In this document: piece after piece, positions 1 through 8,985 of the stretch
How positions within the stretch are numbered: the first letter of the stretch is position 1
Layout: every line of letters begins with the position of its first letter
Assembly: GCA_017449065.1 (NCBI GenBank)
Contig: JAFSKF010000019.1
Location: forward strand, 1 to 56,951
Direction of reading: 5' to 3'
DNA length: 56,951 bases
Source: Bacteroidales bacterium
GTDB lineage: Bacteria; Bacteroidota; Bacteroidia; Bacteroidales; UBA3663
Notes under the pieces: generated by a model
What the model saw: the letters and a program-made list of their open reading frames with translations, nothing else
Told to the model about the DNA's origin: nothing
Database searches by the model: none
Program-made: the position numbers and the translations under genes

Positions 1-1
1 C

Positions 2-445
2 AGTGAGAACGACAAAGGCAGCTTCGTGCTGAAGGCCTACGGCAACGAGGCCGACCAGAACGTGGTGAGCCTGACGCTGAGTTACTATTGCAGTCAACTG
101 AAGCAGACCTTTTCGCGCACCGTACAGATGCGCTACGACATGGGCAAGGTGTATGGTCTGGACGAAGACCTCATCCCGCAGTTTACGCTGGGTGCCGCGA
201 AGTACCCCGTGGTGAAGCAGGTGAACCCCGCCAGCCTCACCGCCTTCGCCAATGCCGCCATCACACCGGCTGAAGGCGACATCGTGGCCGCTTTCGTGGG
301 CAGCGAGTGCCGGGGCGTGTCAACTCTCAACTCTCTGACCGTCTTCGGCCGCTCCGCCGGCGAGCACGTCACCCTGAAGTACTACCAAGCCGCCACCGGC
401 AAGGTCTATACCTTCCCCGATGCCGTGGTGACGGCGCAGCAGTAA
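2..445 (+). CDS. C-terminal end of a secreted/surface protein (partial)
   Basis: The reading frame is open from base 2 and stops at 445, so only the last 147 residues are present and the true start lies outside the window. The tail contains a segment around residues 75-120 with the pattern GDIVAAFVGSECRGV. This resembles short beta-sandwich modules found near the C-terminus of large Bacteroidetes secreted proteins (G-D-x-I-x-A-F-x-G-x-E-C-R-G). No catalytic motif is visible. A long imperfect hairpin follows the stop. Function cannot be assigned from this fragment; a cell-surface or extracellular role is inferred only from the module. Confidence 0.6.
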   Translation, partial: SENDKGSFVLKAYGNEADQNVVSLTLSYYCSQLKQTFSRTVQMRYDMGKVYGLDEDLIPQFTLGAAKYPVVKQVNPASLTAFANAAITPAEGDIVAAFVGSECRGVSTLNSLTVFGRSAGEHVTLKYYQAATGKVYTFPDAVVTAQQ

Positions 446-450
446 CACCA

Positions 451-489
451 TTCGGCTGACAAAGTGTACGTAGCACCTTGTGAGCCGAA
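451..489 (+). terminator. long hairpin after the partial gene
   Basis: Arms TTCGGCT (451-457) and AGCCGAA (483-489) extend inward through ACAA/TTGT and GTG/CAC with two mismatches around a short loop. There is no good U-tract, so it could be a weak terminator or simply an RNA-stabilising 3' hairpin. Confidence 0.4.
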
Positions 490-624
490 ATCGTACTTTG
501 ACATACTGAGACAAACGAATAAACAAACATCTTCCGAAGTGGCAATTATGCGAAAAAAGGTACAAATTTCCACAAATTTGCCTTGAAATCTTCAAGGACA
601 GAGTGTTTATTCGGGAAAAATGAG

Positions 625-632
625 TACCTTTG
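625..632 (+). promoter_or_regulatory. -7 promoter element for the toxin-antitoxin pair
   Basis: TACCTTTG matches the Bacteroidetes -7 consensus TAnnTTTG and lies 20 bases upstream of the antitoxin start. No clean -33 TTTG is visible. An inverted repeat built of CAAATTT and CAAATTTG at 563-580 lies about 45 bases upstream and could be an operator, which is speculative. Confidence 0.6.
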
Positions 633-652
633 CGGCGCAAATCGTATAAACA

Positions 653-889
653 ATGAGAATGATGGAAGCAAGAACGATTAACGTGTCGGTGAATGTACCT
701 AAGTCGTACCGCATCGACTTGTTGCAGCAGCAACTCACGGCCTACGCCCAGCAACTCATAGCCCAAGCTCGACCCGCCGCTAAGCGTAAGCAGCACTACC
801 GCCACGAGGCCCTCTGCGGCATCTTCAATTCCGGCGCCACTGAGGAACAGCTTGTAGAGGACTATCTGCAAGAGAAGTATAACCTGTAA
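653..889 (+). CDS. putative antitoxin of a VapBC-like pair
   Basis: A 78-residue protein starts 21 bases after a TAnnTTTG element and ends 13 bases before a PIN-domain gene. The N-terminus (residues 5-15, ARTINVSVNVP) looks like the short beta-strand of a ribbon-helix-helix or AbrB-like antitoxin. The middle is Gln- and Ala-rich and helical, and the C-terminus is acidic (EEQLVEDYLQEKY), as expected for a toxin-wrapping tail. The assignment rests mainly on size, order and the downstream toxin. Antitoxins of this kind usually bind their own promoter and block the toxin active site. An alternative start at Met3 (659) is possible. Confidence 0.6.
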   Translation: MRMMEARTINVSVNVPKSYRIDLLQQQLTAYAQQLIAQARPAAKRKQHYRHEALCGIFNSGATEEQLVEDYLQEKYNL

Positions 890-902
890 GACGGCGAGAA
901 GG

Positions 903-1349
903 ATGAAAGTATTTCTTGACACCAATATCTTCCTCGAATACTTCGAGCAGCGACGCGAATATCAGGCCGTCAGCCAGTTGCTCAGCGCTGTGGAGGAGGG
1001 ACGACTGAAGGCTGTCGTGTCTGTGGGCTGTGTCTATACGCTGGCCTACCTCATCCGTGTAGAGTTGAAACGGCAGGACATCCATCGCCCAGAACAAACC
1101 GAACGTCTGCGGGCCACGCTCAACATCGTGATGTCGATGGTGACGGCCGTAGGTGTGAGCCACAAACGTCTTTCTGAAGGCATCAACGATCAGGCCTTCG
1201 ATGACGTGGAAGACAGTTTCCAGTACCAGTGCGCCATACAAAACAAGTGCGATGCTCTTGTCACTATCAATCTGAAAGATTATCGTGGTGTGGACGCTTC
1301 TAAGATGGAAGTACTGTCGCCCACAGAGTTCGTCAGCAAGTATCTGTAA
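903..1349 (+). CDS. PIN-domain ribonuclease toxin (VapC-like)
   Basis: The 148-residue protein begins MKVFLDTNIFLEYF, the classic first strand of the PIN fold with acidic residues D6 and E12. A second acidic cluster (D101, E103, D104) and a C-terminal INLKDY motif (D126) complete the expected metal site. PIN toxins of VapBC modules are Mg2+-dependent endoribonucleases that cut tRNA or rRNA when the antitoxin is degraded. It is the second gene of a two-gene unit, 13 bases after the putative antitoxin. The target RNA cannot be read from sequence. The length is typical of VapC proteins. Confidence 0.8.
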   Translation: MKVFLDTNIFLEYFEQRREYQAVSQLLSAVEEGRLKAVVSVGCVYTLAYLIRVELKRQDIHRPEQTERLRATLNIVMSMVTAVGVSHKRLSEGINDQAFDDVEDSFQYQCAIQNKCDALVTINLKDYRGVDASKMEVLSPTEFVSKYL

Positions 1350-1376
1350 ATAGATATTTCACTACGTAAGATTTAT

Positions 1377-1414
1377 CCGCCGCCGAGATATCCATGCAGG
1401 ATGCATCCCGGCGG
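1377..1414. repeat. inverted repeat containing a perfect palindrome
   Basis: CCGCCG and CGGCGG arms surround the 10-bp palindrome GGATGCATCC at 1399-1408. No U-tract follows. It may end the toxin-antitoxin transcript or be a protein-binding site; neither is shown. Confidence 0.35.
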
Positions 1415-1469
1415 TATTCGTTTAGTCTCAGCAGAACAGAATAGTACAACATTATAATAAGGTAAAGAA

Positions 1470-1769
1470 ATGAAAAAGATTTTATTATTGGTCGCAGTCG
1501 CCATGATGACTACCATGAGTGTTAGTGCGCAGACAAGCGTACAAGTGGGTTATCTGCTGAATACCCAGAAGTCGAAGGATGCTTATAATTATTACGATAA
1601 CGACAGCAGGCGCTTCAATTTGATTCTCGGCGGCGGTGTCTGGTGCGACATCAAAGAAACGGTTAGAGTGAAGGCTGGTCACAAATGAGGACTTACGAAT
1701 AACAGCATGGCCGATGGTGTGACCGAGAAGAACAACTGTCTGTATCTTTCCGTAGGCTCCCTTTTCTAA
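1470..1769 (+). pseudogene. decayed outer-membrane beta-barrel protein
   Basis: The frame opens with a clear signal peptide (MKKILLLVAVAMM, cleavage after SVSAQ) followed by a beta-barrel-like start, then meets TGA at 1686. The same frame continues past the stop into a typical outer-membrane C-terminus that ends in CLYLSVGSLF with terminal Phe (stop at 1767-1769). The whole remnant is only about 100 codons, against roughly 180-220 for small beta-barrel proteins. An internal deletion plus a nonsense codon is therefore the simplest reading. The first 72 codons could still be translated, but would not make a barrel. Confidence 0.6.
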
Positions 1770-1778
1770 AAACAATAT

Positions 1779-3083
1779 ATGAGACAAGCATATAGTGAAC
1801 GGTTCTACCTGAACAGGGCAGGTGAGAACGCACCGCAGACTGTGCGGCTGACGCTTCGAATGGACGGAGCAGTCAATGGACAGATACTCTCAGAAGCAGT
1901 GGCCGACACGCAGAAGCGATACCCTTATCTGTGCGTCAGACTCTGCACCTACAAGGACGGACGAGGCTGCGAGCATGCGGCTTTCGAGGATAACCCGCTG
2001 CCATGGGTGGTCAGTGGCAGACGGGAACCCTTGCGGCTGATGGGCAGTGAGACTAACCGTCACCTGCTGGCCTTTGCGTGGTGGGACGACTGCATCGCCT
2101 TCGACTTCTTCCATGCCATTATGGATGGCGAAGCAGCCTATCGTGTGCTCCGCACATTGCTCTACGAGTATTGTCGCAGACGATATGACAGTCGTCTGAG
2201 TGCTGAAGGGGTCTGGACTGCCGGCTCTCCCGTCAGCGAGGAGGAGTGGACAGACCCCGCCACGATGCCGCGACCGGAATTGCAAAGCCAGCAGACAGCA
2301 CCAAACACTCAGGCCGTGGCGGCAGAGATGCCGAAAGTCGTCAATATCGCTGCAGACCCCATAGCTTCCGTCACAGACAGGCATGAGGTAGTGCATATCG
2401 TCACCGATGAAGTGCAGATGATGGCGACAGTCCGTGCCTGTCACGGCACACCCGCCGTGTGGCTCTCGCTGTTGCTGAACAAAGCCGTTGCCCGCCTGCA
2501 TCCCGACCGTGGCGATGCCGTTCCGACCGTGGTGCTGGCCGTCAACCTGCGAAAAGCCCTCGGTACGCCCTTGTCACACCATGCATTGGTGGGTGGCATC
2601 ATGCTTCCGCTGAATCGGGCAATGCAAGACTCCGACGTAGAGACACAAATAGCCGAGATGCGCCGGATGGTGACCCTTCAGACCGCGCCTGCCAGAATGC
2701 AGGCATACTTCTGGCAGACTTTCGACCGCATGAACCTATTGGAACAGATGCCCACTCTGGCATCCCGCCATCAGGCCATGTCGCAGGTAACCACAATCTC
2801 CCGCCAATACGGTTCTGCAACGCTAAGCTATGTAGGCAGAGCCAATATGGGGGCTGCGGAGCAATATGTTCGTGAACTTCGCACCGAAAGTGGCACCCCC
2901 TATCTCATATCACTTCAGGTCGCTGCCGCTGGCGGAAAGTTCTGCCTGAGTTTTATGCAGCAGTTCGCCACTGATGTCTATCTCAATGCTTTCCTCGAGG
3001 AATTGCAGCGACAGGGTATCACCTTCGAGATTACCGGACGGCATCCCATGGAAATAGCACCGATTGCAGAATTCAGAACATAA
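1779..3083 (+). CDS. condensation-fold / alcohol-acetyltransferase-like protein
   Basis: This 434-residue protein carries the HxxxDG active-site motif (HAIMDG, H112 to G117) of the chloramphenicol-acetyltransferase/condensation-domain superfamily. In that family the His is the general base for acyl transfer to a hydroxyl or amine. The preceding stretch (FAWWDDCIAFDFFHAIMDG) and the late segment LSYVGRANM fit the two halves of that fold. There is no carrier-protein or adenylation domain, so it is a stand-alone acyltransferase rather than part of an assembly line. It lies 29 bases upstream of a TraX-family gene and probably shares its transcript. The acyl donor and acceptor are unknown. It has no signal peptide and is probably cytosolic. 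Confidence 0.7.
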   Translation: MRQAYSERFYLNRAGENAPQTVRLTLRMDGAVNGQILSEAVADTQKRYPYLCVRLCTYKDGRGCEHAAFEDNPLPWVVSGRREPLRLMGSETNRHLLAFAWWDDCIAFDFFHAIMDGEAAYRVLRTLLYEYCRRRYDSRLSAEGVWTAGSPVSEEEWTDPATMPRPELQSQQTAPNTQAVAAEMPKVVNIAADPIASVTDRHEVVHIVTDEVQMMATVRACHGTPAVWLSLLLNKAVARLHPDRGDAVPTVVLAVNLRKALGTPLSHHALVGGIMLPLNRAMQDSDVETQIAEMRRMVTLQTAPARMQAYFWQTFDRMNLLEQMPTLASRHQAMSQVTTISRQYGSATLSYVGRANMGAAEQYVRELRTESGTPYLISLQVAAAGGKFCLSFMQQFATDVYLNAFLEELQRQGITFEITGRHPMEIAPIAEFRT

Positions 3084-3112
3084 ACATTCATAAATATAAG
3101 CAACGTTATATA

Positions 3113-3832
3113 ATGACAAAAGGACTAAACAGCAACGCGCTGAAGGTCATCGCCATCATTGCCATGACGATAGACCATCTGGCCTGGGTGGGCATAGAGA
3201 CCTACCAGCAGGCAGAGATGCCCATGCAGATTGGGCTGCACTGCATCGGACGGCTGACGGCTCCGATGATGATATTCTTCGTGGCCGAGGGCTACTACCA
3301 CACGCACGACTTCCGGCGCTACCTGCGCCGTCTGCTGATGCTGGCCGTGGTGAGCCACTTCGCCTTCTGCTATTTCAACATGTCGGGCTTCAACCCGCTG
3401 ACCAACCTGCTCTTCAATGCTACGAGCATCGCCTGGCCGCTGTTGTGGGGACTGATACTGCTGAAGGTGTGGGACATGCCGCAGTTGGCCCGATGGCATA
3501 AGGTGGCCGTCACGTTGCTGGCCTGTGCGCTCACCTTTACGTCCGACTGGAGTTGCGCCGCCCCGCTGGCCATCCTGATGATTGGGCGTAGCCGTGGCAA
3601 CTTCTGCAAGCAGATGCTGTGGATGATGGTCATCATCACGGGCTATGCCGTCGCCTTCTTCGTCGTCCACAGCCAGACCTACGGCATGGTTCACATGGCC
3701 TGCTGGCTGGCGGTGCCGTTGCTGTCGCTCTACAACGGACAGCGAGGCCGCTGCCGCTGGCTCGGCAAGTTCTTCTACTATTACTACCCCGTCCACATGG
3801 CCCTCATCGGCCTGCTGGCAAGAATCATTTAG
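3113..3832 (+). CDS. TraX-family integral membrane protein
   Basis: The 239-residue polytopic protein begins GLNSNALKVIAIIAMTIDHL, the signature N-terminus of the TraX family, whose founder N-acetylates F pilin. Hydrophobic segments recur to the C-terminus, where KFFYYYYPVHMALIGLLA is the conserved final motif with the likely functional His. Chromosomal TraX homologues occur far from conjugation genes, and none are seen here. Placement directly after a soluble acyltransferase suggests the two act on the same substrate; this is inference. Base composition is more GC-rich than in the downstream surface-protein genes, which hints at accessory origin. Confidence 0.8.
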   Translation: MTKGLNSNALKVIAIIAMTIDHLAWVGIETYQQAEMPMQIGLHCIGRLTAPMMIFFVAEGYYHTHDFRRYLRRLLMLAVVSHFAFCYFNMSGFNPLTNLLFNATSIAWPLLWGLILLKVWDMPQLARWHKVAVTLLACALTFTSDWSCAAPLAILMIGRSRGNFCKQMLWMMVIITGYAVAFFVVHSQTYGMVHMACWLAVPLLSLYNGQRGRCRWLGKFFYYYYPVHMALIGLLARII

Positions 3833-4126
3833 GATATGAGACAAAGAAAGATGAAGGCCGACGGCCCGCTGCGCCATCTCCACGAGAAGTACGGGCTGGT
3901 GTATGTATATTAATAGAAACATTCCGTCTAAAACAAGTTGAGACATATCGCACTTCCTTCAAATTTGAAACAGCCCTTGTCTTCCGAATCGACAGGGAAA
4001 CAGAAATTTCGCCTGAAAACCTGAAAAACACCCATTCTATCTGACAAATGGGTGCCGAATGCTGAAAAACTTTGAATAATTATTCTAAATATCGGGTGCA
4101 AAATTTGGCATTTCTGAAAAAATCTT

Positions 4127-4134
4127 TAACTTTG
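4127..4134 (+). promoter_or_regulatory. promoter of the TonB-receptor operon
   Basis: TAACTTTG matches the -7 consensus exactly, and a -33 TTTG lies at 4104-4107 with 19 bases between TTG and TA. The start codon at 4162 follows after a leader of about 20 bases, which rules out the longer in-frame start at 4072. Confidence 0.8.
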
Positions 4135-4161
4135 CCGCATAAATTACAATTAAACATATCT

Positions 4162-6921
4162 ATGAAGAAAACTCTTTTGAGAATGTTGCTCGTTGCTGCC
4201 TGCCTGATGGCAGGTCAGTCCCTCAGCGCACAAGTCGTGAGAGGTCAGCTGGTGGATGCCGAGTCGGGAGAACCCCTGATTGGCGCCGCTGTGGTTGAAA
4301 TGGGCACGCAGAACGGTACGGTAACCGACATTGACGGTAATTTCGAACTCAAGTTGGGCAATGTCCGCAATTCCCTGCTTTTTAAGTATGTGGGCTATAA
4401 GGACAAGAGCCAGAAAGCCAATGCAAAGGCACAGGGTGTTACAAACTTGGGAACCATCCAGATTGAGAGCGACTCGAAGATGCTCGACGACGTGATTGTA
4501 AGTGGAACAATTGCCGTTTCGCGTAAGACTCCTGTAGCGGTCAGCTCGCTTCCTGCCGTTACCATCGAGGAGAAACTGGGAACCCAGGAATTTCCCGAAG
4601 TCTTGAAATCCACTCCGGGTGTGCATGCCAACAAACAGGGCGGCGGTTACGGCGATTCCGAAATTTACATGCGCGGTTTCGACAACACCAATGTGGCTAC
4701 GATGATCAACGGCGTGCCGATGAACGATATGGAACAAGGTACCGTTTATTGGAGCAACTGGGCAGGCTTGAGCGACGTGACAGCCACCATGCAGACCCAG
4801 CGCGGTCTCGGCGCATCCAAGGTTTCTGCACCATCCGTGGGCGGTACCATCAACATTATCACCAAAGGCATCGAGGCCAAGAAGGGCGGAAACATCAGCT
4901 ATTCGATGGGTAGCAACGGTATGAACAAGATTCTCTTCACCGTCAGCACAGGTCTGACCGAGTCGGGATGGGCACTCACCGTGCTGGGTGCCAAGAATTG
5001 GGGCGAAGGTAATTTTCAGGGCGGCGATTACGTCGGCTACAATTACTTCCTGAGCATTTCGAAGAAGATCAACGATCGCCACAGCCTGTCGTTGTCGGGC
5101 TTTGGCGCCCCGCAGGATCACTATCAGCGCGGCACCAGCAGCGGTCTGACTATTGCCAACTGGCGCATGGTCGAGAAGACCTACGGCATCGAGAACTACC
5201 GTTACAACTCGACTTACGGCTTCGACAAGAACGGCCAGCGCAAGGATTCGGAGCACAATGTCTATCATAAGCCGCAAATCAGCTTGAACCACCAGTGGAA
5301 GATCAACGAGACCTCCAATCTCTCTACTTCCGCCTATGTTTCCATCGGACGCGGTTATGGCGTCACTGGTGAGGCCAATTCCGATTTCGCTGATGCATAC
5401 GGCAACACGCACAGTTATTCCGATTTCCGAGGTTCTTATCAGGGTGCTTTCTACGAAGATCGCCATCATGCCGACGGTACCTTTAACTATGCTGCCATTC
5501 AGGATATTAATGAGACTTCCGAACACGGTTCGCTGCTCGTTCTTTGCAAGAACCTGAACTATCACAACTGGTACGGATTGCTTTCCACCTATAGCACCAA
5601 GTTCGGACAGTTCGTCGATTTCTACGGCGGTATCGACTTCCGCTATTATAACGGACACCATGGTTGCGAAATCATCGACCTCTTGGGCGGCAAATACTAC
5701 ATGGATTCCACCCGTGGAACGGTGAAGGCTGCCAATAACTATCGCGCCAACGACCCAAGCTGGGTATATGAGAAACTTACGGTTGGCGATAATGTCTATC
5801 GCGATTACGACAGCTATGTTATTCAGGGCGGTGTGTTCTTCCAGGCAGAATACAGCAAAGACGACCTGTCGGCTTTCGTAAGCGGTGCCATCAACAATAC
5901 CGACTACTGGCGCGTTGACAAACTGAACTACGACAAGGCTCACGAAAAGAGCGACAATGTCAACTATTGGGGTTATAATATCAAAGGCGGTGCAAACTTC
6001 AACTTCAACGACTATCACAACGTTTTTGCCAACATCGGTTTCATCAGCCGTGCTCCTAAGTTCTATTACGGAGCTTTCATGAGTCCGAATGCAAGTAACG
6101 TTACCAATCCGGATGCCAAGAACGAGAAGATCTTCAGCGTGGAGGCAGGTTATGGCTTCCGCTACGAGAACCTGCTCGATGTGAAAGTGAATGCCTACTA
6201 CACCAACTGGATGGATAAGACCATGACCAAGACTGCCACCCTTGGACAGGATCAGGTGGAGGCTTACATGAACATGGAGGGCGTGGATGCCCGCCACATG
6301 GGTCTGGAGCTCGAAGCCAAATACAATCCGTTGCGTTGGCTGGAGTTAACCGGTATGTTCAGCTGGGGCGATTGGATCTGGAACAGCAACGCCACCGGAT
6401 TTGCATACGACCGTCAGGGCCAGCCTCTGAACATCAACGGTGGAGCCGCTTCCGGCGTCGGAGCTGACGATCATGCCCGTGCCAATATCAATTTGAAAGA
6501 TGTACGCGTAGGCGGTTCTGCACAGACCACCGCTGCCTTGGGTGCCAACTTCAAGCTCAGCAAGGCCCTGAAGGTCGGTTTCGACTGGAACCTCATGGCT
6601 CGCAACTATTCCTACTATTCGTTCTCCGGTTCGAATGTTAGCTTCACCGACAATGCCACCAAGGGCAACAGTTCCCTGAGCATTGCCAACCCGTGGAAGT
6701 TGCCGTCGGCTCAGACCGTCGATGCCATGGCTTCCTATAAGTTCAAGATCGGTAACTGCAATGCCGTCTTCAGCGGCAATGTGAACAACCTGCTCAACTA
6801 CCAGTACATCGTGAAAGCCTGGAACCCGAGCAGCCTGACCACCGATGCCAACGAGAACAATGTGTATGTTTATTTCAACACGGGTCGTACGTATTCGTTG
6901 CGCCTCAAAGTTAACTTCTAA
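4162..6921 (+). CDS. TonB-dependent outer-membrane receptor
   Basis: A 919-residue protein with signal peptide (cleaved after SLSAQ) and an N-terminal carboxypeptidase-regulatory-like domain (about residues 24-105, GQLVDAESGEPLIGAAVVEM). Next comes a plug domain (about 115-235, with MRGFDNTNVATMINGVPMND and VGGTINIITKG), and the rest is a 22-strand barrel ending in YSLRLKVNF with terminal Phe. It imports a substrate across the outer membrane using TonB energy. It is not paired with a SusD-like protein; the next gene is a choice-of-anchor-J lipoprotein 12 bases downstream, so it is not a canonical Sus system. Start chosen from promoter position and signal peptide. Confidence 0.85.
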   Translation: MKKTLLRMLLVAACLMAGQSLSAQVVRGQLVDAESGEPLIGAAVVEMGTQNGTVTDIDGNFELKLGNVRNSLLFKYVGYKDKSQKANAKAQGVTNLGTIQIESDSKMLDDVIVSGTIAVSRKTPVAVSSLPAVTIEEKLGTQEFPEVLKSTPGVHANKQGGGYGDSEIYMRGFDNTNVATMINGVPMNDMEQGTVYWSNWAGLSDVTATMQTQRGLGASKVSAPSVGGTINIITKGIEAKKGGNISYSMGSNGMNKILFTVSTGLTESGWALTVLGAKNWGEGNFQGGDYVGYNYFLSISKKINDRHSLSLSGFGAPQDHYQRGTSSGLTIANWRMVEKTYGIENYRYNSTYGFDKNGQRKDSEHNVYHKPQISLNHQWKINETSNLSTSAYVSIGRGYGVTGEANSDFADAYGNTHSYSDFRGSYQGAFYEDRHHADGTFNYAAIQDINETSEHGSLLVLCKNLNYHNWYGLLSTYSTKFGQFVDFYGGIDFRYYNGHHGCEIIDLLGGKYYMDSTRGTVKAANNYRANDPSWVYEKLTVGDNVYRDYDSYVIQGGVFFQAEYSKDDLSAFVSGAINNTDYWRVDKLNYDKAHEKSDNVNYWGYNIKGGANFNFNDYHNVFANIGFISRAPKFYYGAFMSPNASNVTNPDAKNEKIFSVEAGYGFRYENLLDVKVNAYYTNWMDKTMTKTATLGQDQVEAYMNMEGVDARHMGLELEAKYNPLRWLELTGMFSWGDWIWNSNATGFAYDRQGQPLNINGGAASGVGADDHARANINLKDVRVGGSAQTTAALGANFKLSKALKVGFDWNLMARNYSYYSFSGSNVSFTDNATKGNSSLSIANPWKLPSAQTVDAMASYKFKIGNCNAVFSGNVNNLLNYQYIVKAWNPSSLTTDANENNVYVYFNTGRTYSLRLKVNF

Positions 6922-6933
6922 TTCGTAACCACA

Positions 6934-8895
6934 ATGAAGAAATATATTTTCCTTTTATCATTGCCTTTGTCGATGTCGCTTGCTTCGTGCAACGACGATT
7001 ACTTCGACAAGAACTTCGACGAAGAGGCAGAATATGAAGTGACGGATGTCGTGGAGATGAACTATACGCTGACCACTTCCGACTATTCAACCATCGCCAC
7101 CAACAGCACCAACAAGGCAATTGCCGACAGCTTGGATCAACTGCACGACACCACCCTCTACAGTCAGGCATTGGCAGCATTGACGAGCTTGCGCTATTTC
7201 GGAGAGTATGCTCCTGCCGACGAGTATCTGCCGGTTTTCGTGCAGAACAAGTGGCCGAATGCCGACAACGGTTCGAAGTTCAACATCACCTATAATCTGC
7301 ATCAGGCTGATTATGTGTATGTCGATCAGCTGGCAAAAATGGTGTCCTATACTCTTACCGAGGATGATTATGAGTCTGCCTGGAGCGGACGCGGCAAATC
7401 GGCAGCCTATCTGACTCCTGCCACATCTTCCAAGCTGACAGCCATCCTGAAGACCGCTTACCCGGAGGCTGCTGAGGGCGATATCGTGATGGCTAACTAT
7501 GCTTACGAAACGGCAGAGCCTGCTGCCGGTGCTCAGATGACCAAGAGCTACGGCAATCCGTATGTCTTTGCCGAGCAGGCAGACGGTTCCTATAAGAAAG
7601 TGACCGCCTTGCAGGGAGCCGGCAATTACATCATTGCAGCACAGGTGAACGGCAGCTACGTTCCGTTCGGGTTCCTGGCTTCCGGTTCGGAGTCTGGCTA
7701 TTGCGTGGGTAGTTCCTTGACTGCCGACGATAATACGATTGGCGAAGATGATGCTGAAATCTGGATTGTTTCGTTAGAGGCTGCTACCGATGGTACCTAT
7801 TATATTAAGAATATCGACGACAAGTATGTCTCTACGCAGGCTTCAGGAGGTCCTTTCTTCCTGACTGCCGAGAAACCGGAAGAAGGCGCTACCTGGCAGT
7901 TCGAGGCACAGACGGACGGTAGTTTCAACCTGACCAATCCGCTTACCGGTCTCTACGCCAAGTATGCCAACAGCTACAGTTCATACGGAATGTATGCCGA
8001 ATCGCGCTTCGCTACGGTAAGCGTTAATGCCACCAATGCTGCCTTGTATCAGTACAACGGCACCGCATGGAGCCGCTTTACCGTCGATGAAGCTACGGTT
8101 TATACCTTCCAGCCTTCCGACTATAGCATTTTCGGTAGCGGAGCTACGTATGTCAGCAGCCCTTCTACCCAGTTGCCCGTATGGTTGGCATCCAACTATC
8201 CGTATGCTGAAGCAGGCCAGCGTGCCGCAATGGCCTACAAGACTTCAAGTTCGAAGGCTGAAGCCTCAGTGTATGAATATACCGCAGAAGGTTGGGTTCC
8301 CGCCACCTCCTATACGCCAGAGACCATCGTTATTTCAAGGGACAATGGCGTATTTACTGCCAAGCTGAGCGTTTACTATAACAAGTCTCTGCTGGGCGAT
8401 CCCGGTGATTTCACCACGCAGGATATCAGTTTGGACGGCTTGAACTATGTGTGGAGCAACACCAGTAACTACGGTTGGAAGGGTTCCGGCTACTATCAGA
8501 CGAACCACACCACCGAATCCTGGTTGGTTTCTCCGTCCATGAACTTCAAGAAAGCCGATAAACCCTATCTGCAGTTCGATCACGTGTTCCGTTATCTGGC
8601 TGATGGCGATGCCGCAGAGTTTAACCAGCGTCTGGGCGTGTTCGTTTCTACCGATTACGCCGGCGATGTGACCACATGCACATGGGCGCAGATTCCTCTG
8701 ACCGACGACATGATGCCGAGCAATCAGGATTGGACCTTCGTCACAACCGGTCAGATTGACTTGAGTGCCTTTATCGGTGGCTATTGCTGGATTGGCTTCC
8801 GCTACACCAGTTCGAATGACGTGGACGGCTACACCGCTTCCGCCACTTGGGAGGTGAAGAACGTCCTGGTGCGTGAGCCGGAAACAGAAGAATAA
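6934..8895 (+). CDS. surface lipoprotein with C-terminal choice-of-anchor-J domain
   Basis: The 653-residue protein has a lipoprotein signal ending SLASC (Cys19), then acidic residues (NDDYFDK) that in Bacteroidetes favour export to the cell surface. The middle third (about 225-370) looks like a beta-trefoil/ricin-like module with repeated YYIKN and GLYAKY elements. The last 170 residues (from about 480) form a beta-jelly-roll of the choice-of-anchor-J type, with WLVSPSMNFKKADKPYLQFDH and WEVKNVLV as landmarks. It is cotranscribed with the upstream TonB receptor and probably captures ligand for it. No enzymatic motif is seen; the ligand is unknown. Confidence 0.65.
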   Translation: MKKYIFLLSLPLSMSLASCNDDYFDKNFDEEAEYEVTDVVEMNYTLTTSDYSTIATNSTNKAIADSLDQLHDTTLYSQALAALTSLRYFGEYAPADEYLPVFVQNKWPNADNGSKFNITYNLHQADYVYVDQLAKMVSYTLTEDDYESAWSGRGKSAAYLTPATSSKLTAILKTAYPEAAEGDIVMANYAYETAEPAAGAQMTKSYGNPYVFAEQADGSYKKVTALQGAGNYIIAAQVNGSYVPFGFLASGSESGYCVGSSLTADDNTIGEDDAEIWIVSLEAATDGTYYIKNIDDKYVSTQASGGPFFLTAEKPEEGATWQFEAQTDGSFNLTNPLTGLYAKYANSYSSYGMYAESRFATVSVNATNAALYQYNGTAWSRFTVDEATVYTFQPSDYSIFGSGATYVSSPSTQLPVWLASNYPYAEAGQRAAMAYKTSSSKAEASVYEYTAEGWVPATSYTPETIVISRDNGVFTAKLSVYYNKSLLGDPGDFTTQDISLDGLNYVWSNTSNYGWKGSGYYQTNHTTESWLVSPSMNFKKADKPYLQFDHVFRYLADGDAAEFNQRLGVFVSTDYAGDVTTCTWAQIPLTDDMMPSNQDWTFVTTGQIDLSAFIGGYCWIGFRYTSSNDVDGYTASATWEVKNVLVREPETEE

Positions 8896-8985
8896 TTGTT
8901 CAACATTGGAACTGCAAGAATTTCCTTGCAGTTCCCAATGCGTTTTTATAAAATTCCATTATTATATATCTTAAATTTATTTAGT

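Noticed and set aside
3836..3913. 25-codon frame (starting MRQRKMKADG) after the TraX gene
   Set aside because: Too short to judge, no promoter, no recognised domain; possibly the remnant of a lost third gene.
4150..6297. Very long open frame (over 700 codons) antisense to the TonB receptor
   Set aside because: It mirrors codon bias of the true gene, has no promoter or recognisable domain, and the sense protein is a clear TonB receptor.
4162..8895. SusC/SusD polysaccharide-utilisation pair
   Set aside because: The second gene has no SusD-like helical repeats and ends in a choice-of-anchor-J domain; no glycoside hydrolase is nearby.
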